Made by a program: the position numbers and the translations under genes. Positions 18,904-26,948 of a DNA stretch of 32,992 nucleotides are shown piece by piece (within the stretch, counting starts at the first letter, position 1; the number at the start of each line of letters is the position of its first letter). Source of the stretch: CAZRIP01 sp964600165 (GTDB lineage Bacteria; Elusimicrobiota; Elusimicrobia; UBA1565; UBA9628); contig CAZRIP010000028.1 in NCBI GenBank assembly GCA_964600165.1, positions 1 to 32,992 of the forward strand, given 5' to 3'. The notes beneath the pieces are model-generated. The model ran no database searches, was not told the origin of the DNA, and saw nothing but the letters and a program-made list of their open reading frames with translations.

Positions 18904-19503
18904 ATGAAGGCTACGAAGCCTATGCGAGCGCGGATCCATCCGTCCGCTCTCGTCGATGCCGGCGCCGTGATCGGCGACGCGACGCGCGTCTGGCAGTTCT
19001 CCGTCGTCAAGGAAGGCGCGCGCATCGGCCGCGACTGCAACGTCGGCGCCCATTGCTACGTGGAGTGGGGGGTCGAGGTCGGCGACGGCTGCACGGTCAA
19101 AAACGAGGTCTCGCTGTGGGAAGGCGTGACGCTCGAAGACGGAGTCTTCGTCGGCCCGAACGCCGTCTTCACCAACGACCTGCACCCCCGGTCGGCGCGC
19201 TTGCCCGAAGCCCGGGGACGAAAGCTTTCCGACGTCATCAAGCCCACGCTCGTGCGGCGCGGCGCGACGCTCGGCGCGGGCTCGATGATCCTCGCGGGCG
19301 TTAAGATCGGGCGCTTCGCCACGGTGGGCTTGGGCGCCGTGGTCGTGCGCGACGTCCCCGACCACGCCGTCGTCGTCGGCAACCCGGCCAGCCGCGTCGG
19401 CTGGGCCTGCGTCTGCGGCAAGCCGCTGCCGGCCAGCATCAAGTGCGGCGACTGCGGGCGGCGCTTCAAGCGCGCCGGCGCGGGCCTCTCGGAGGCCAAG
19501 TGA
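18904..19503 (+). CDS. Hexapeptide-repeat sugar N-acyltransferase with C-terminal zinc ribbon
   Basis: A 199-residue left-handed beta-helix acyltransferase of the WbpD/FdtC-like group that acetylates amino sugars on a nucleotide carrier. Hexapeptide repeats cover about 11-160 (for example ALVDAGAVIGDATRVW and NVGAHCYVEWGVEVGDG), with NDLHPR in the loop that usually carries the catalytic His. A CxC...CxxC set (Cys169, Cys171, Cys181, Cys184) at the C-terminus looks like a zinc ribbon. It is first in a four-gene operon and divergent from the aminotransferase. Its stop overlaps the cupin gene by 4 bp. Confidence 0.87.
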   Translation: MKATKPMRARIHPSALVDAGAVIGDATRVWQFSVVKEGARIGRDCNVGAHCYVEWGVEVGDGCTVKNEVSLWEGVTLEDGVFVGPNAVFTNDLHPRSARLPEARGRKLSDVIKPTLVRRGATLGAGSMILAGVKIGRFATVGLGAVVVRDVPDHAVVVGNPASRVGWACVCGKPLPASIKCGDCGRRFKRAGAGLSEAK

Positions 19504-19886
19504 TCGAGGTCAAGAAAGTCAAGCCTTCCTTCGTGGACGGACGCGGCGCGATCACGAGCTTGATCGACCGCGACAAGGCGATCCGCAGCGTGCAGATCAT
19601 CACGTCCAAGCCCGGCGCGATCCGCGCCAACCACTATCACAAGAAGGACTGGCATTACGTCTACATGCTCGAAGGCGAGATGGAGTATTCCGAGAAGTCG
19701 ATGGCCGACCCGAAGGCGAAGATCGAAACCGTCACGCTCGTGCCCGGAGACCTCGTCCTCACGCGCCCGATGACGGCGCACGCGATGAAGTTCCTTCGCG
19801 ATTCCACGTTCCTGGCCCTCGCCACGGAGCTGCGCTCGCAGGATGAATATGAAGCCGACACCGTCCGCATCGAGCTCGTCAAGTAA
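19500..19886 (+). CDS. Cupin-fold protein, probable nucleotide-sugar isomerase/epimerase
   Basis: A 128-residue single-domain cupin. Motif 1 is GAIRANHYHKKDWHYVYMLEG (His45, His47, with His52 where Glu is common), and motif 2 is PGDLVLTRPMTAHAM. The N-terminal VDGRGAITSLI resembles small sugar cupins such as 3,4-ketoisomerases (FdtA/WxcM-like) and 3,5-epimerases. Its place between an acetyltransferase and a C-methyltransferase suggests action on a dTDP- or UDP-keto sugar. The start is GTG at 19500, overlapping the previous stop (GTGA). The exact reaction cannot be read from the sequence. Confidence 0.78.
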   Translation: MIEVKKVKPSFVDGRGAITSLIDRDKAIRSVQIITSKPGAIRANHYHKKDWHYVYMLEGEMEYSEKSMADPKAKIETVTLVPGDLVLTRPMTAHAMKFLRDSTFLALATELRSQDEYEADTVRIELVK

Positions 19887-21129
19887 GCCGGACTGCGCGG
19901 CCAACGCGGGCTGCCGCCTTTGCGGCTCGAAGGCGCTCGAGCGCTTCCTCGTCCTCGGGCCCCAGCCGCTCGCCAACTCTTTCCTCAAGCCCGCCGACGC
20001 GGATAAAGACGAGCCGTTCTTCCCGCTCGACGTCTATCTCTGCGGCGGCTGCGGGCTCGTGCAGCTGCGCGACGTCGTGTCGCCGGAGATCATGTTCAAG
20101 GATTACGTCTACGTGTCCTCGACCTCTCCGGTCTTCGTCGCGCACTTCGAGAAGTTCGCCCAGGACGTCTGGAAGGCGCTCGGCTTGAAGAAAGGCGACG
20201 TCGCCGTCGACATCGGCAGCAACGACGGCGTGCTCGTCAAGCCGTTCAAGGCGCTCGGCGCGGCGGCGCTCGGCGTCGATCCGGCGGAGAACGTCGCCAA
20301 GCTCGCCAACGACGCGGGCTTGGAGACCGTCTGCGCGTTCTTCGGGCCGGAAACGGCGCGCGCGATCGCGAAAAAGAAAGGCCGCGCGCGCGCCGCGACG
20401 GCGTGCAACGTCTTCGCGCACGTCAACGACCTGGAGGATTTCGTCGCCGGCCTCGACGAGCTTCTGGCCGACGACGGCGTCTTCATGCCCGAGTTCCCGT
20501 ATCTCGCCGACTTCTACGAGAAGAACCTCTTCGACACGGTGTATCACGAGCACCTCTCTTACCTCGCCGTCACGCCCCTGATCCCTTTCTTCGAGAAGCG
20601 CGGCTTTGAGATCTTCGACGCCTGGCGCGTGCCGTCGCACGGCGGCTCGCTGCGTCTCTTCGTCCAGCGGAAAAGCGGCAAGCGCGCCAAGACGCCGGCG
20701 GTCGCCGAGCTCGTCGCGCTCGAGAAGCGCCTGGGCCTCGGGTCGATCTCGACTTGGAAAGCCTTCGCCGAGCGCGTCGAGACGAACAAAGGCACGCTCA
20801 TCGCCATGCTCGAGCGGCTGCGCTCCGAGAACCGCTCGATCATGGGCTACGGCGCGCCGGCCAAGGGCAACACGCTGCTCAATTACTTCCACATCGGCCC
20901 CGGCTTCGTCTCCGCCGTGGTCGACGACAGCGTCTTCAAGCAAGGCCTGCTGACGCCGGGGACCCACATCCCCGTCGTCGCGCCGGGCGAGCTCGCCCAG
21001 CGCCGCCCGGATTACCTTCTCATACTCGCGTGGAACTTCGCCGAGCCGATCATGAATAAGCTCGCCTCTTTCAAGGCCGACGGCGGCAAGTTCATCATTC
21101 CCGTGCCCGAACCGAGGATCGTCTCATGA
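19843..21129 (+). CDS. Nucleotide-sugar C-methyltransferase (TylCIII/NovU-like)
   Basis: A 428-residue SAM-dependent enzyme expected to add a methyl branch to a keto-deoxysugar. An N-terminal zinc-binding module has Cys23, Cys26, Cys66 and Cys69 (CRLCGS and CGGCGLVQ), followed by a Rossmann SAM domain (VAVDIGSNDGVL near 118-130), the YHEHLSY motif common to this family, and a C-terminal domain with GYGAPAKGNTLLNY. The order matches families PF08421, a class I methyltransferase, and PF08484. The start at 19843 overlaps the cupin gene by 44 bp; an in-frame ATG at 19849 is equally possible. The stop overlaps the next start (ATGA). Confidence 0.9.
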   Translation: MNMKPTPSASSSSSKPDCAANAGCRLCGSKALERFLVLGPQPLANSFLKPADADKDEPFFPLDVYLCGGCGLVQLRDVVSPEIMFKDYVYVSSTSPVFVAHFEKFAQDVWKALGLKKGDVAVDIGSNDGVLVKPFKALGAAALGVDPAENVAKLANDAGLETVCAFFGPETARAIAKKKGRARAATACNVFAHVNDLEDFVAGLDELLADDGVFMPEFPYLADFYEKNLFDTVYHEHLSYLAVTPLIPFFEKRGFEIFDAWRVPSHGGSLRLFVQRKSGKRAKTPAVAELVALEKRLGLGSISTWKAFAERVETNKGTLIAMLERLRSENRSIMGYGAPAKGNTLLNYFHIGPGFVSAVVDDSVFKQGLLTPGTHIPVVAPGELAQRRPDYLLILAWNFAEPIMNKLASFKADGGKFIIPVPEPRIVS

Positions 21130-22184
21130 CCAACGCCATCGTCGCCGGAGACGTCGCCTCGATCGCCGCGCGCCTGGGCGCGCGGGCGCGCAAGCTCGAG
21201 GGCAAGACTCTGCTCATCGCGGGAGGCGCGGGTTTTCTCGGCAGCTATATCGTCGCCGTGCTCGACCACCTCAACCGCACGCAGTTCAAGAAGCCGTGCA
21301 AGGTGATCGTGCTCGACAACTACATCACGGGCTCGAAGAAGAACGTGCTGATGGACATCCACGACAAGAACGTCAAGTTCGTGACCCACGACGTGACCAA
21401 GCCTTACAAGCACAACGGCCCGCTGCATTACGTCATGCACGCGGCGGGGATCGCCTCACCGGTCTACTACCGCAAGTACCCGGTGCAGGCGATCGAGAGC
21501 GCGATCTGGGGCGCGAAGGGCCTGCTAGAGCTCGCGAAGGCCAAGAAGGTCCAGAGCTTCCTCTTCTTCTCGTCGAGCGAGATCTACGGCGACCCGGATC
21601 CGAAATTCATCCCGACGCCCGAGACCTACAACGGCAACGTCTCCTGCATCGGGCCGCGCTCTTGCTACGACGAGTCCAAGCGCCTGGGCGAGACGCTGTG
21701 CATGACGTACCACCAGCGCTTCGGCGTGCCGATCAAGGTCGTGCGGCCCTTCAACGTCTACGGTCCCGGAATGAAGCCCAACGACTACCGCGTCGTGCCG
21801 ACGTTCTTCCTGCGCGCGCTGCGCGGCGAGCCGCTGCCGGTCCACGTGCGCGGTTTGCAGACGCGCACGTTCTGCTACGTGACCGACGCCGTCACGGGCT
21901 TCCTGCTCGTCCTTCTTTCAGACAAGAGCGGCGAGGTCTACAACGTCGGCAACGACCAAGGGGAGATCTCGATGTCCGCGCTGGCCGAGACGGTGGCCGA
22001 GCTTTTCGAGCCGGGCACCGTCCGGATCGACCACGTCGAGTATCCGAACGCCTATCCGAAGGACGAGCCGCAGCGGCGCCTTCCGGATCTCCACAAGATC
22101 CGAACCGAGCTCGGCTTCTCGCCGCGCGTCGACCTGCGCTCCGGCCTGGCGCGCACGCTGCAAGTATTCAAGACCGCGATCTAG
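21126..22184 (+). CDS. SDR-family NAD-dependent sugar epimerase/dehydratase
   Basis: A 352-residue extended short-chain dehydrogenase. The NAD-binding GGAGFLGS is at 33-40, SSSEIYGDP lies near 159-167, and the catalytic pair is Tyr181 and Lys185 (YDESK). It most resembles the UDP-glucuronate decarboxylase/NDP-sugar epimerase group. A roughly 25-residue extension precedes the Rossmann fold. It is the last gene of the plus-strand sugar operon, with ATGA overlap, and probably performs an epimerisation, decarboxylation or reduction step. Confidence 0.88.
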   Translation: MTNAIVAGDVASIAARLGARARKLEGKTLLIAGGAGFLGSYIVAVLDHLNRTQFKKPCKVIVLDNYITGSKKNVLMDIHDKNVKFVTHDVTKPYKHNGPLHYVMHAAGIASPVYYRKYPVQAIESAIWGAKGLLELAKAKKVQSFLFFSSSEIYGDPDPKFIPTPETYNGNVSCIGPRSCYDESKRLGETLCMTYHQRFGVPIKVVRPFNVYGPGMKPNDYRVVPTFFLRALRGEPLPVHVRGLQTRTFCYVTDAVTGFLLVLLSDKSGEVYNVGNDQGEISMSALAETVAELFEPGTVRIDHVEYPNAYPKDEPQRRLPDLHKIRTELGFSPRVDLRSGLARTLQVFKTAI

Positions 22185-22190
22185 TTCAGC

Positions 22191-22207
22191 GGCTCAGTCC
22201 CTGAGCC
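22191..22207. terminator. Hairpin between convergent genes (possible terminator)
   Basis: GGCTCAG-TCC-CTGAGCC is a perfect 7-bp stem with a 3-nt loop, just after the epimerase stop and covering the glycosyltransferase stop (22194-22196). There is no T run on either side, so termination is only suggested by position. Confidence 0.4.
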
Positions 22208-22925
22208 CGAGGCGAAGCAGGAAGAACGCCCGCAGCATCTTCCACCAGCCGCTGATCGGCGCCATCTTGGTGTAGCTGAGCTTCCAAGGGGGGTAGATCT
22301 TCGACGCCGGGACCTCGGCGATCTTGTAGCCGAGCGCCGCGGCCTTGTACATGATGTACATCTCGCAATCGTAGGACTCGAGCCAGTCCTGGTCGAGGTT
22401 GATCCGTTTATCGGAGAAAAAGCTCGCCCGAATCGCCCGAAACCCGGTCGAAGTATCCGTGAGCTTGCGGCCCGTCGTGAGCCGGACGACGAGCGGATGC
22501 ACGAAGCGCGTGGCGATGACGCGGTACGCGGGGGTGTTGCCGATCTCGCCGCCCGGCAGATAGCGCGAGCCGATGACGAAGTCATAGCCCTCGTCGATCT
22601 TGGCGAGCAGGCGCTCGATCTGCTCGGGCCGGTCCTTGTCGTTGCCGGCCATGATCGTGATCACGTCGTAGCCGTGCTCGAGGCCGTACTTGATGCCCGT
22701 CCTGACGGCGGCGCCCACGCCCCGGCGCCGCGGGTGGGAGATGACGGTGACCCCAGCCTTGCGCCCGACGTCGGCCGAGCCGTCGTCCGAGCCGTCGTCG
22801 ACGAGCACGACCTCGTCGGTGTGGCCCGGACGGAAGCGCTCGAACTCCGTCTTGAGCTTGACCGCCTCGTTATAGGCGACGACGATCGTGACGACCCGGA
22901 TCTCCTTTCCGCTGGGCAGCCGCAT
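22194..22925 (-). CDS. GT2-family glycosyltransferase (DPM1-like)
   Basis: A 243-residue GT-A enzyme. It has VAYNEAV at the N-terminus, the nucleotide-sugar VLVDDGSDDGS motif, HPRRRGVGAAVRTGI, and a second acidic motif in AGNDKDRPEQI, as in polyprenyl-phosphate mannose/glucose synthases and related enzymes. No clear membrane anchor is present. A basic, aromatic C-terminal tail (WWKMLRAFFLLRLGLRD) may touch the membrane. It could make the polyprenyl-phosphate sugar used by the GT-C enzyme at 16413, but that is inference from context. ATG 22925 lies 9 nt after a perfect TATAAT. Confidence 0.88.
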   Translation of the reverse strand: MRLPSGKEIRVVTIVVAYNEAVKLKTEFERFRPGHTDEVVLVDDGSDDGSADVGRKAGVTVISHPRRRGVGAAVRTGIKYGLEHGYDVITIMAGNDKDRPEQIERLLAKIDEGYDFVIGSRYLPGGEIGNTPAYRVIATRFVHPLVVRLTTGRKLTDTSTGFRAIRASFFSDKRINLDQDWLESYDCEMYIMYKAAALGYKIAEVPASKIYPPWKLSYTKMAPISGWWKMLRAFFLLRLGLRD

Positions 22926-22934
22926 GAGGCAGGG

Positions 22935-22940
22935 ATTATA
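22935..22940 (-). promoter_or_regulatory. -10 box of the GT2 gene
   Basis: A perfect TATAAT on the minus strand lies 9 nt before ATG 22925. TTTTCA stands 18 bp upstream as a fair -35 box. The predicted leader is only 2-3 nt. Confidence 0.6.
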
Positions 22941-22957
22941 CCCACTTTCGGCGAGAC

Positions 22958-22986
22958 TTGAAAATTTAACATCTTTCCCTTATCTT
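22958..22986 (+). promoter_or_regulatory. Sigma70-type promoter of the TPR gene, leaderless
   Basis: TTGAAA (22958-22963), a 17-bp spacer and TATCTT (22981-22986), then 7 nt to ATG 22994. Transcription should begin at or next to the start codon. Confidence 0.65.
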
Positions 22987-22993
22987 TCCAGGG

Positions 22994-25900
22994 ATGGCAA
23001 CCATCAGGCGCCGCCTTTGGGCGGCGTTTCTCATCGGCGCGGTCTTGGCCGCGCGTCCCGTCGCGGCCTTGGATCGCTCGCGCGGACGCCGCAACTACGA
23101 AGACGCGCTGGAGCTTTATCTCGGCGGCGACTTCAAGAAGTCGCTGGCCGCGGTCAACGACGCCGTCGACGATTACCCGACGCTCTTGCCCGCGTACGCG
23201 CTGCGCGCCCGGCTGTGGAGCGATTTCGGCGACTTGCCGTTGGCGCAAAAAGACGCCGATCGCGTCCTGTCGAAAGTCGGATCCTCGTTATCCGCGCTCA
23301 ACCTCGAGGAGCTGATCGCGCACGGGACCGCGCTTCTCGTGCGCGGCCAGACCGACCGGGCGCTGGCGAGCTTCGACGCCGCGCTCCAGCTCGACGAAAA
23401 ATCCGCGGAGGCCCTCGCGGGCCGCGCGCGGGTCTGGCGCGCCGTCGGCCGCCCGGAGAAATCGCTCGAGGACCTGCGCGACGCGCTCAAGAGGCAGCCG
23501 GACACGGCCGTCTATCTTTACTCCATGGGCGCGAGCCTCTACGAGCTCGGCCGCTACGACGAGGCCGTCGCGGCGCTCACCGCCGCCCTCCGCGTCAACA
23601 AGGACTTTTATCCCGCGTACGGCCTGGTCGGCGCGACGCTCGCGCAGAAAGGAGACGCCAGGCGCGCGATGGCGGCTTACAATAAGTCCGCCAACCTCAA
23701 CGGCGAGTACAGCTTCGCGTTCCTCGGCCGCGCCGCCCTCGAGCTCTCCCAAGGCAAGGACGACGCGGCATTCGCGGACTTCGAGAGCTCGATCCGCGTC
23801 GACGCGCACGACTTCGCTCCTTATTACAACCGGGCCGAGGCTTATTGGCGGCGCGGCAACCGCGACGAGGCGCTGGCCGATTACAGGAAAGCGCTCGAAG
23901 CCGTCTCCCTCGACGCGGGCTTCGCGATCAAGATCGGCGATCGCCTGGCCCAGCTGCTTCTTTGGAAGGAGGCCGTGCCCGCCTATTCGAAAGCCTACGA
24001 CCTCGCAGGCGGCGACATCGACCGGGCGACGCCCGTGAGCTCGCCGTTCTCGAACCCCAAGTCCGACGAGTCCTCGGCCAAGAGGGCGGCGCCCAAGAAT
24101 CCGCGCGCGACCCTCTCGGCGGTCGGAGTGCTCGCGCTGGTCCGGCGCGCCGCGGCCTACTCCGCGCTCAAGGACGACAAGCGCGCGATGGAGGACCTCA
24201 CCGAGGCCGTCGACCGCGCCCCCGAGTCCGGCCCCGCTTGGGCGGCCCGCGGGCTGCTCGCGCTACGGCTCGGACTCGACCAGCAGGCGGAGGGCGACCT
24301 CAACAACGCCGTCAAGCTCGATCCGCGCGACGCGCACGTGCGCGTGGCCCGGGGAAGCTTCCTGTCGCGCACCGACAAGCCGAAGGCCGCGCTCGACGAC
24401 TTCAACGCCGCCGCCGCCGCCGAGCCCGACGACGCCGAGGCCTACAACAACCGCGGCGCTCTCTACGAGAACGCCTTCAACGAGCACGAAAAGGCCATGG
24501 CCGACATCCGCAAGGCCGTCGAGCTCGCCCCGCGCAGTCCCGATTACCTCTTCAACCTGGGCATGCTGCTGCTCAAGCGCCGCCAGTATTTCGAGGCGAT
24601 CGAGCAGTTCAATCTCGCGCTCAAGAACCAAGGGCCGCCGGCGCGCATCTTGAGCAAGCGCGCCGACGCCTATTCCCAGCTCGGCGACTACGCGCAGGCG
24701 ATCCAAGACGTCCAGGTCGCGCTCGAGAAGGACCCGAAATTCGCCGGCGCCTACGACGCGCTCGGAGTCATACGCATCCGCGCGCGCGACTACGAGCAGG
24801 CGATCCGGGACCTCAGCCAAGCGCTGCAGCTCGACCCTGAAAACGCGTCGTCGCTCGTCCATCGCGGCGAGGCTTACGGCGCGCTCGGCGCGCTCAAGAG
24901 CGCGCTCAAGGATTTCCGGCGCGCGGCCGAGATCGACCCGCGCTCGAAGGAAGCCTGGACGGACCTGTGCCAAGCCCGCCGGCTCATGCGCGACCCGAAC
25001 GCAGCCGTCAAAGACTGCACGCGCGCCGTCGACCTAGACGCTTATTTCGCGCCGGCCTATCTCCAGCGCGCGCTCAGCGAGCTCGCGGCGCGCAGCGCCA
25101 GCAAGGCGATCGAGGACGCGGACACGGCGGCGCAGCTCGGCCTGCGCCGCTCCCAAGGGCTGCTCGTGCAGGCCATCGCTCACGCCGCGACGCGCGAGTA
25201 CAAGCAAGCGCACAGGGACTTCGAGGCGGCGATGGACCTCGACCCGGGCGCGCGGTCGGTGGAGGTCTTGTTCGCTCCCACGCGAGGCGACGCCGAGGAC
25301 TTCTACGGCGCCGTGGGCGACCTCGACGCGCTCATGCACGCCGACGCCGCGGTCCCTTACATGTTCGTCGTCAAGGCCGACGCGCTGCGCGACGCCGAGC
25401 ATCACGACAAGGCGATCTCCGAGTACACCAAGGCCATGGAGCTCGACGCCAACGTGCCCGAGGCTTACGTGGGGCGCGGCATGAGCCTGATGGCGCAGGA
25501 GGCTTACGACAGCGCCCAGCAGGACCTGGTCCACGCTTTGGAGCTCGATTCCGCGAGCGCTCAGACCTACGTGCGGCTGGCCACGCTGCTCACGCTCAAG
25601 GGCGACTACAAGAGCGCGCTGGCCGCCTGCCAGAAAGCGGTCAAGCTCGACCCCAAGAGCTCCGATGCGTACTTGCGGGCGGGAAACATCCATTACTTCC
25701 AGAAGGAGTACCAGAAGGCGCTGGACGATTACCTCCTCGCCGTCAAGAACGACCCGACGAGCCCTGCCGCCTCCAACGGCGCGGGCCTTGGCTATTTCGC
25801 GCTGCGCAAATACTCGGACGCGCTCGAGTACTTCAGCCGCGCGATCGCCATGAACCCGGACGCAGACCGGTTCTATCGTAATCGCGCCTCGACCTACGCG

Positions 25901-26035
25901 AACATGAAGGCGTTCCAGAACGCGGCGACCGACTACAAGAACGCGAGTCTCCTCAACACCGATCCCGCCCTCGTCGAGGAGTACAAGAAGCTCATCGACG
26001 ACGCCGAGCAGCAGTCCGCCACCGGCAAGAGCTAG
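22994..26035 (+). CDS. Giant exported TPR-repeat protein
   Basis: A 1013-residue protein with an N-terminal signal peptide (about 1-25, MATIRRRLWAAFLIGAVLAA...) and then about two dozen tetratricopeptide repeats filling almost the whole chain. Typical cores are ALxxFxxAxxLDPxxAxAYxxRG. A less regular stretch occurs near 340-370 (Ser/Lys/Pro-rich, SNPKSDESSAKRAAPKNP), splitting the array into two solenoids. It likely acts in the periplasm as a protein-binding scaffold. It has no enzymatic domain. It starts behind a good promoter without a ribosome site and is followed 37 nt later by metF with its own -10 box. Confidence 0.85.
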   Translation: MATIRRRLWAAFLIGAVLAARPVAALDRSRGRRNYEDALELYLGGDFKKSLAAVNDAVDDYPTLLPAYALRARLWSDFGDLPLAQKDADRVLSKVGSSLSALNLEELIAHGTALLVRGQTDRALASFDAALQLDEKSAEALAGRARVWRAVGRPEKSLEDLRDALKRQPDTAVYLYSMGASLYELGRYDEAVAALTAALRVNKDFYPAYGLVGATLAQKGDARRAMAAYNKSANLNGEYSFAFLGRAALELSQGKDDAAFADFESSIRVDAHDFAPYYNRAEAYWRRGNRDEALADYRKALEAVSLDAGFAIKIGDRLAQLLLWKEAVPAYSKAYDLAGGDIDRATPVSSPFSNPKSDESSAKRAAPKNPRATLSAVGVLALVRRAAAYSALKDDKRAMEDLTEAVDRAPESGPAWAARGLLALRLGLDQQAEGDLNNAVKLDPRDAHVRVARGSFLSRTDKPKAALDDFNAAAAAEPDDAEAYNNRGALYENAFNEHEKAMADIRKAVELAPRSPDYLFNLGMLLLKRRQYFEAIEQFNLALKNQGPPARILSKRADAYSQLGDYAQAIQDVQVALEKDPKFAGAYDALGVIRIRARDYEQAIRDLSQALQLDPENASSLVHRGEAYGALGALKSALKDFRRAAEIDPRSKEAWTDLCQARRLMRDPNAAVKDCTRAVDLDAYFAPAYLQRALSELAARSASKAIEDADTAAQLGLRRSQGLLVQAIAHAATREYKQAHRDFEAAMDLDPGARSVEVLFAPTRGDAEDFYGAVGDLDALMHADAAVPYMFVVKADALRDAEHHDKAISEYTKAMELDANVPEAYVGRGMSLMAQEAYDSAQQDLVHALELDSASAQTYVRLATLLTLKGDYKSALAACQKAVKLDPKSSDAYLRAGNIHYFQKEYQKALDDYLLAVKNDPTSPAASNGAGLGYFALRKYSDALEYFSRAIAMNPDADRFYRNRASTYANMKAFQNAATDYKNASLLNTDPALVEEYKKLIDDAEQQSATGKS

Positions 26036-26060
26036 CTGTAACGTTCGGGTGACGGAATGA

Positions 26061-26066
26061 TACAAT
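26061..26066 (+). promoter_or_regulatory. -10 box of metF
   Basis: TACAAT is followed by 6 nt and the GTG start at 26073, predicting a leaderless mRNA. No good -35 box is seen. Confidence 0.5.
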
Positions 26067-26072
26067 CGGCGC

Positions 26073-26948
26073 GTGCCGATCGACATTCCCGAGCTTTTCG
26101 GGCGCCGCGGCGAGCCCGTATTCTCCTTCGAGTTCTTTCTGCCGAAGGCGCCTGAAGACATCGACGGGTTCCTCGGGAGCGTCCGGGAGCTGCAAGCGCT
26201 CCGCCCGTCTTTCGTCACCCTCACCTACGGCGCCGGCGGCTCGGCGCGCGAGCGCACGATCGACACCGCGATCCGGCTCCAAAAGGAGACGGGGCTGACG
26301 ACGGCTTGCCACCTCACGTGCATCACGCACACTCGCCCGGAGGTGACGACGATCCTCGATCGTCTCGCCGCGGGCGGCATCCGTCACCTCGTGGCCCTGC
26401 GCGGCGACGTGCCCCAAGACGGCTCGGCTAAGCCCGTCGGGCAGCGCGAATTCGCGTACGCCCGCGACCTCGTCGCCTACGTCAAGAAGCGCGGGGGGTT
26501 CAAGCTCGCCGTCGCGGGCTATCCGGAGAAGCACCCCGAGGCCGCGTCCTTCGAGGCCGACCTCCAAAACCTCGCCGGCAAAGTGGCGGCCGGGGGCGAT
26601 TGGGTCATCACCCAGCTGTTCTTTGATAATGCGGATTATTTCCGGTTCGTCCAAAAAGCGCGCGCCGCGGGGATCGCCGCGCCGATCGTCCCGGGCATCA
26701 TGCCCGTGACCGGCTACCCCCAGCTCAAGCGCTTCACCGCGCTCTGCGGCGCGCGCCTGCCCGCGGCGCTCGTCGAGCGCCTCGAGGCGATCCAGGACGA
26801 TCCTGACGCCGTCGCGGCCTACGGCGTCGAGTACGCGGCGCGCCAATGCCGCGAGCTGCTCGAGCGCGGCGCGCCCGGCGTGCACTTCTACACGCTCAAC
26901 CGCACGCGCTCGACGCGCGAGATCCTCGCCCGTCTCCGGAAAGCGTAG
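26073..26948 (+). CDS. metF: Methylenetetrahydrofolate reductase
   Basis: A 291-residue FAD-dependent TIM-barrel enzyme that reduces 5,10-methylene-THF to 5-methyl-THF, the methyl donor for methionine synthesis. The N-terminal FSFEFFLPK holds the catalytic Glu (the usual FFPPK has Leu here for the first Pro). Also typical are TYGAGGSARERT, HLTCITHT, LVALRGDVP, FAYARDLV, ITQLFFDN and PGIMPVTGYPQ. The start is GTG 26073. It overlaps the next gene's start by 1 base (TAGTG), so metF and the barrel protein are probably on one mRNA. Methyl supply could also serve the SAM-dependent sugar enzyme, but that is a general link. Confidence 0.93.
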   Translation: MPIDIPELFGRRGEPVFSFEFFLPKAPEDIDGFLGSVRELQALRPSFVTLTYGAGGSARERTIDTAIRLQKETGLTTACHLTCITHTRPEVTTILDRLAAGGIRHLVALRGDVPQDGSAKPVGQREFAYARDLVAYVKKRGGFKLAVAGYPEKHPEAASFEADLQNLAGKVAAGGDWVITQLFFDNADYFRFVQKARAAGIAAPIVPGIMPVTGYPQLKRFTALCGARLPAALVERLEAIQDDPDAVAAYGVEYAARQCRELLERGAPGVHFYTLNRTRSTREILARLRKA

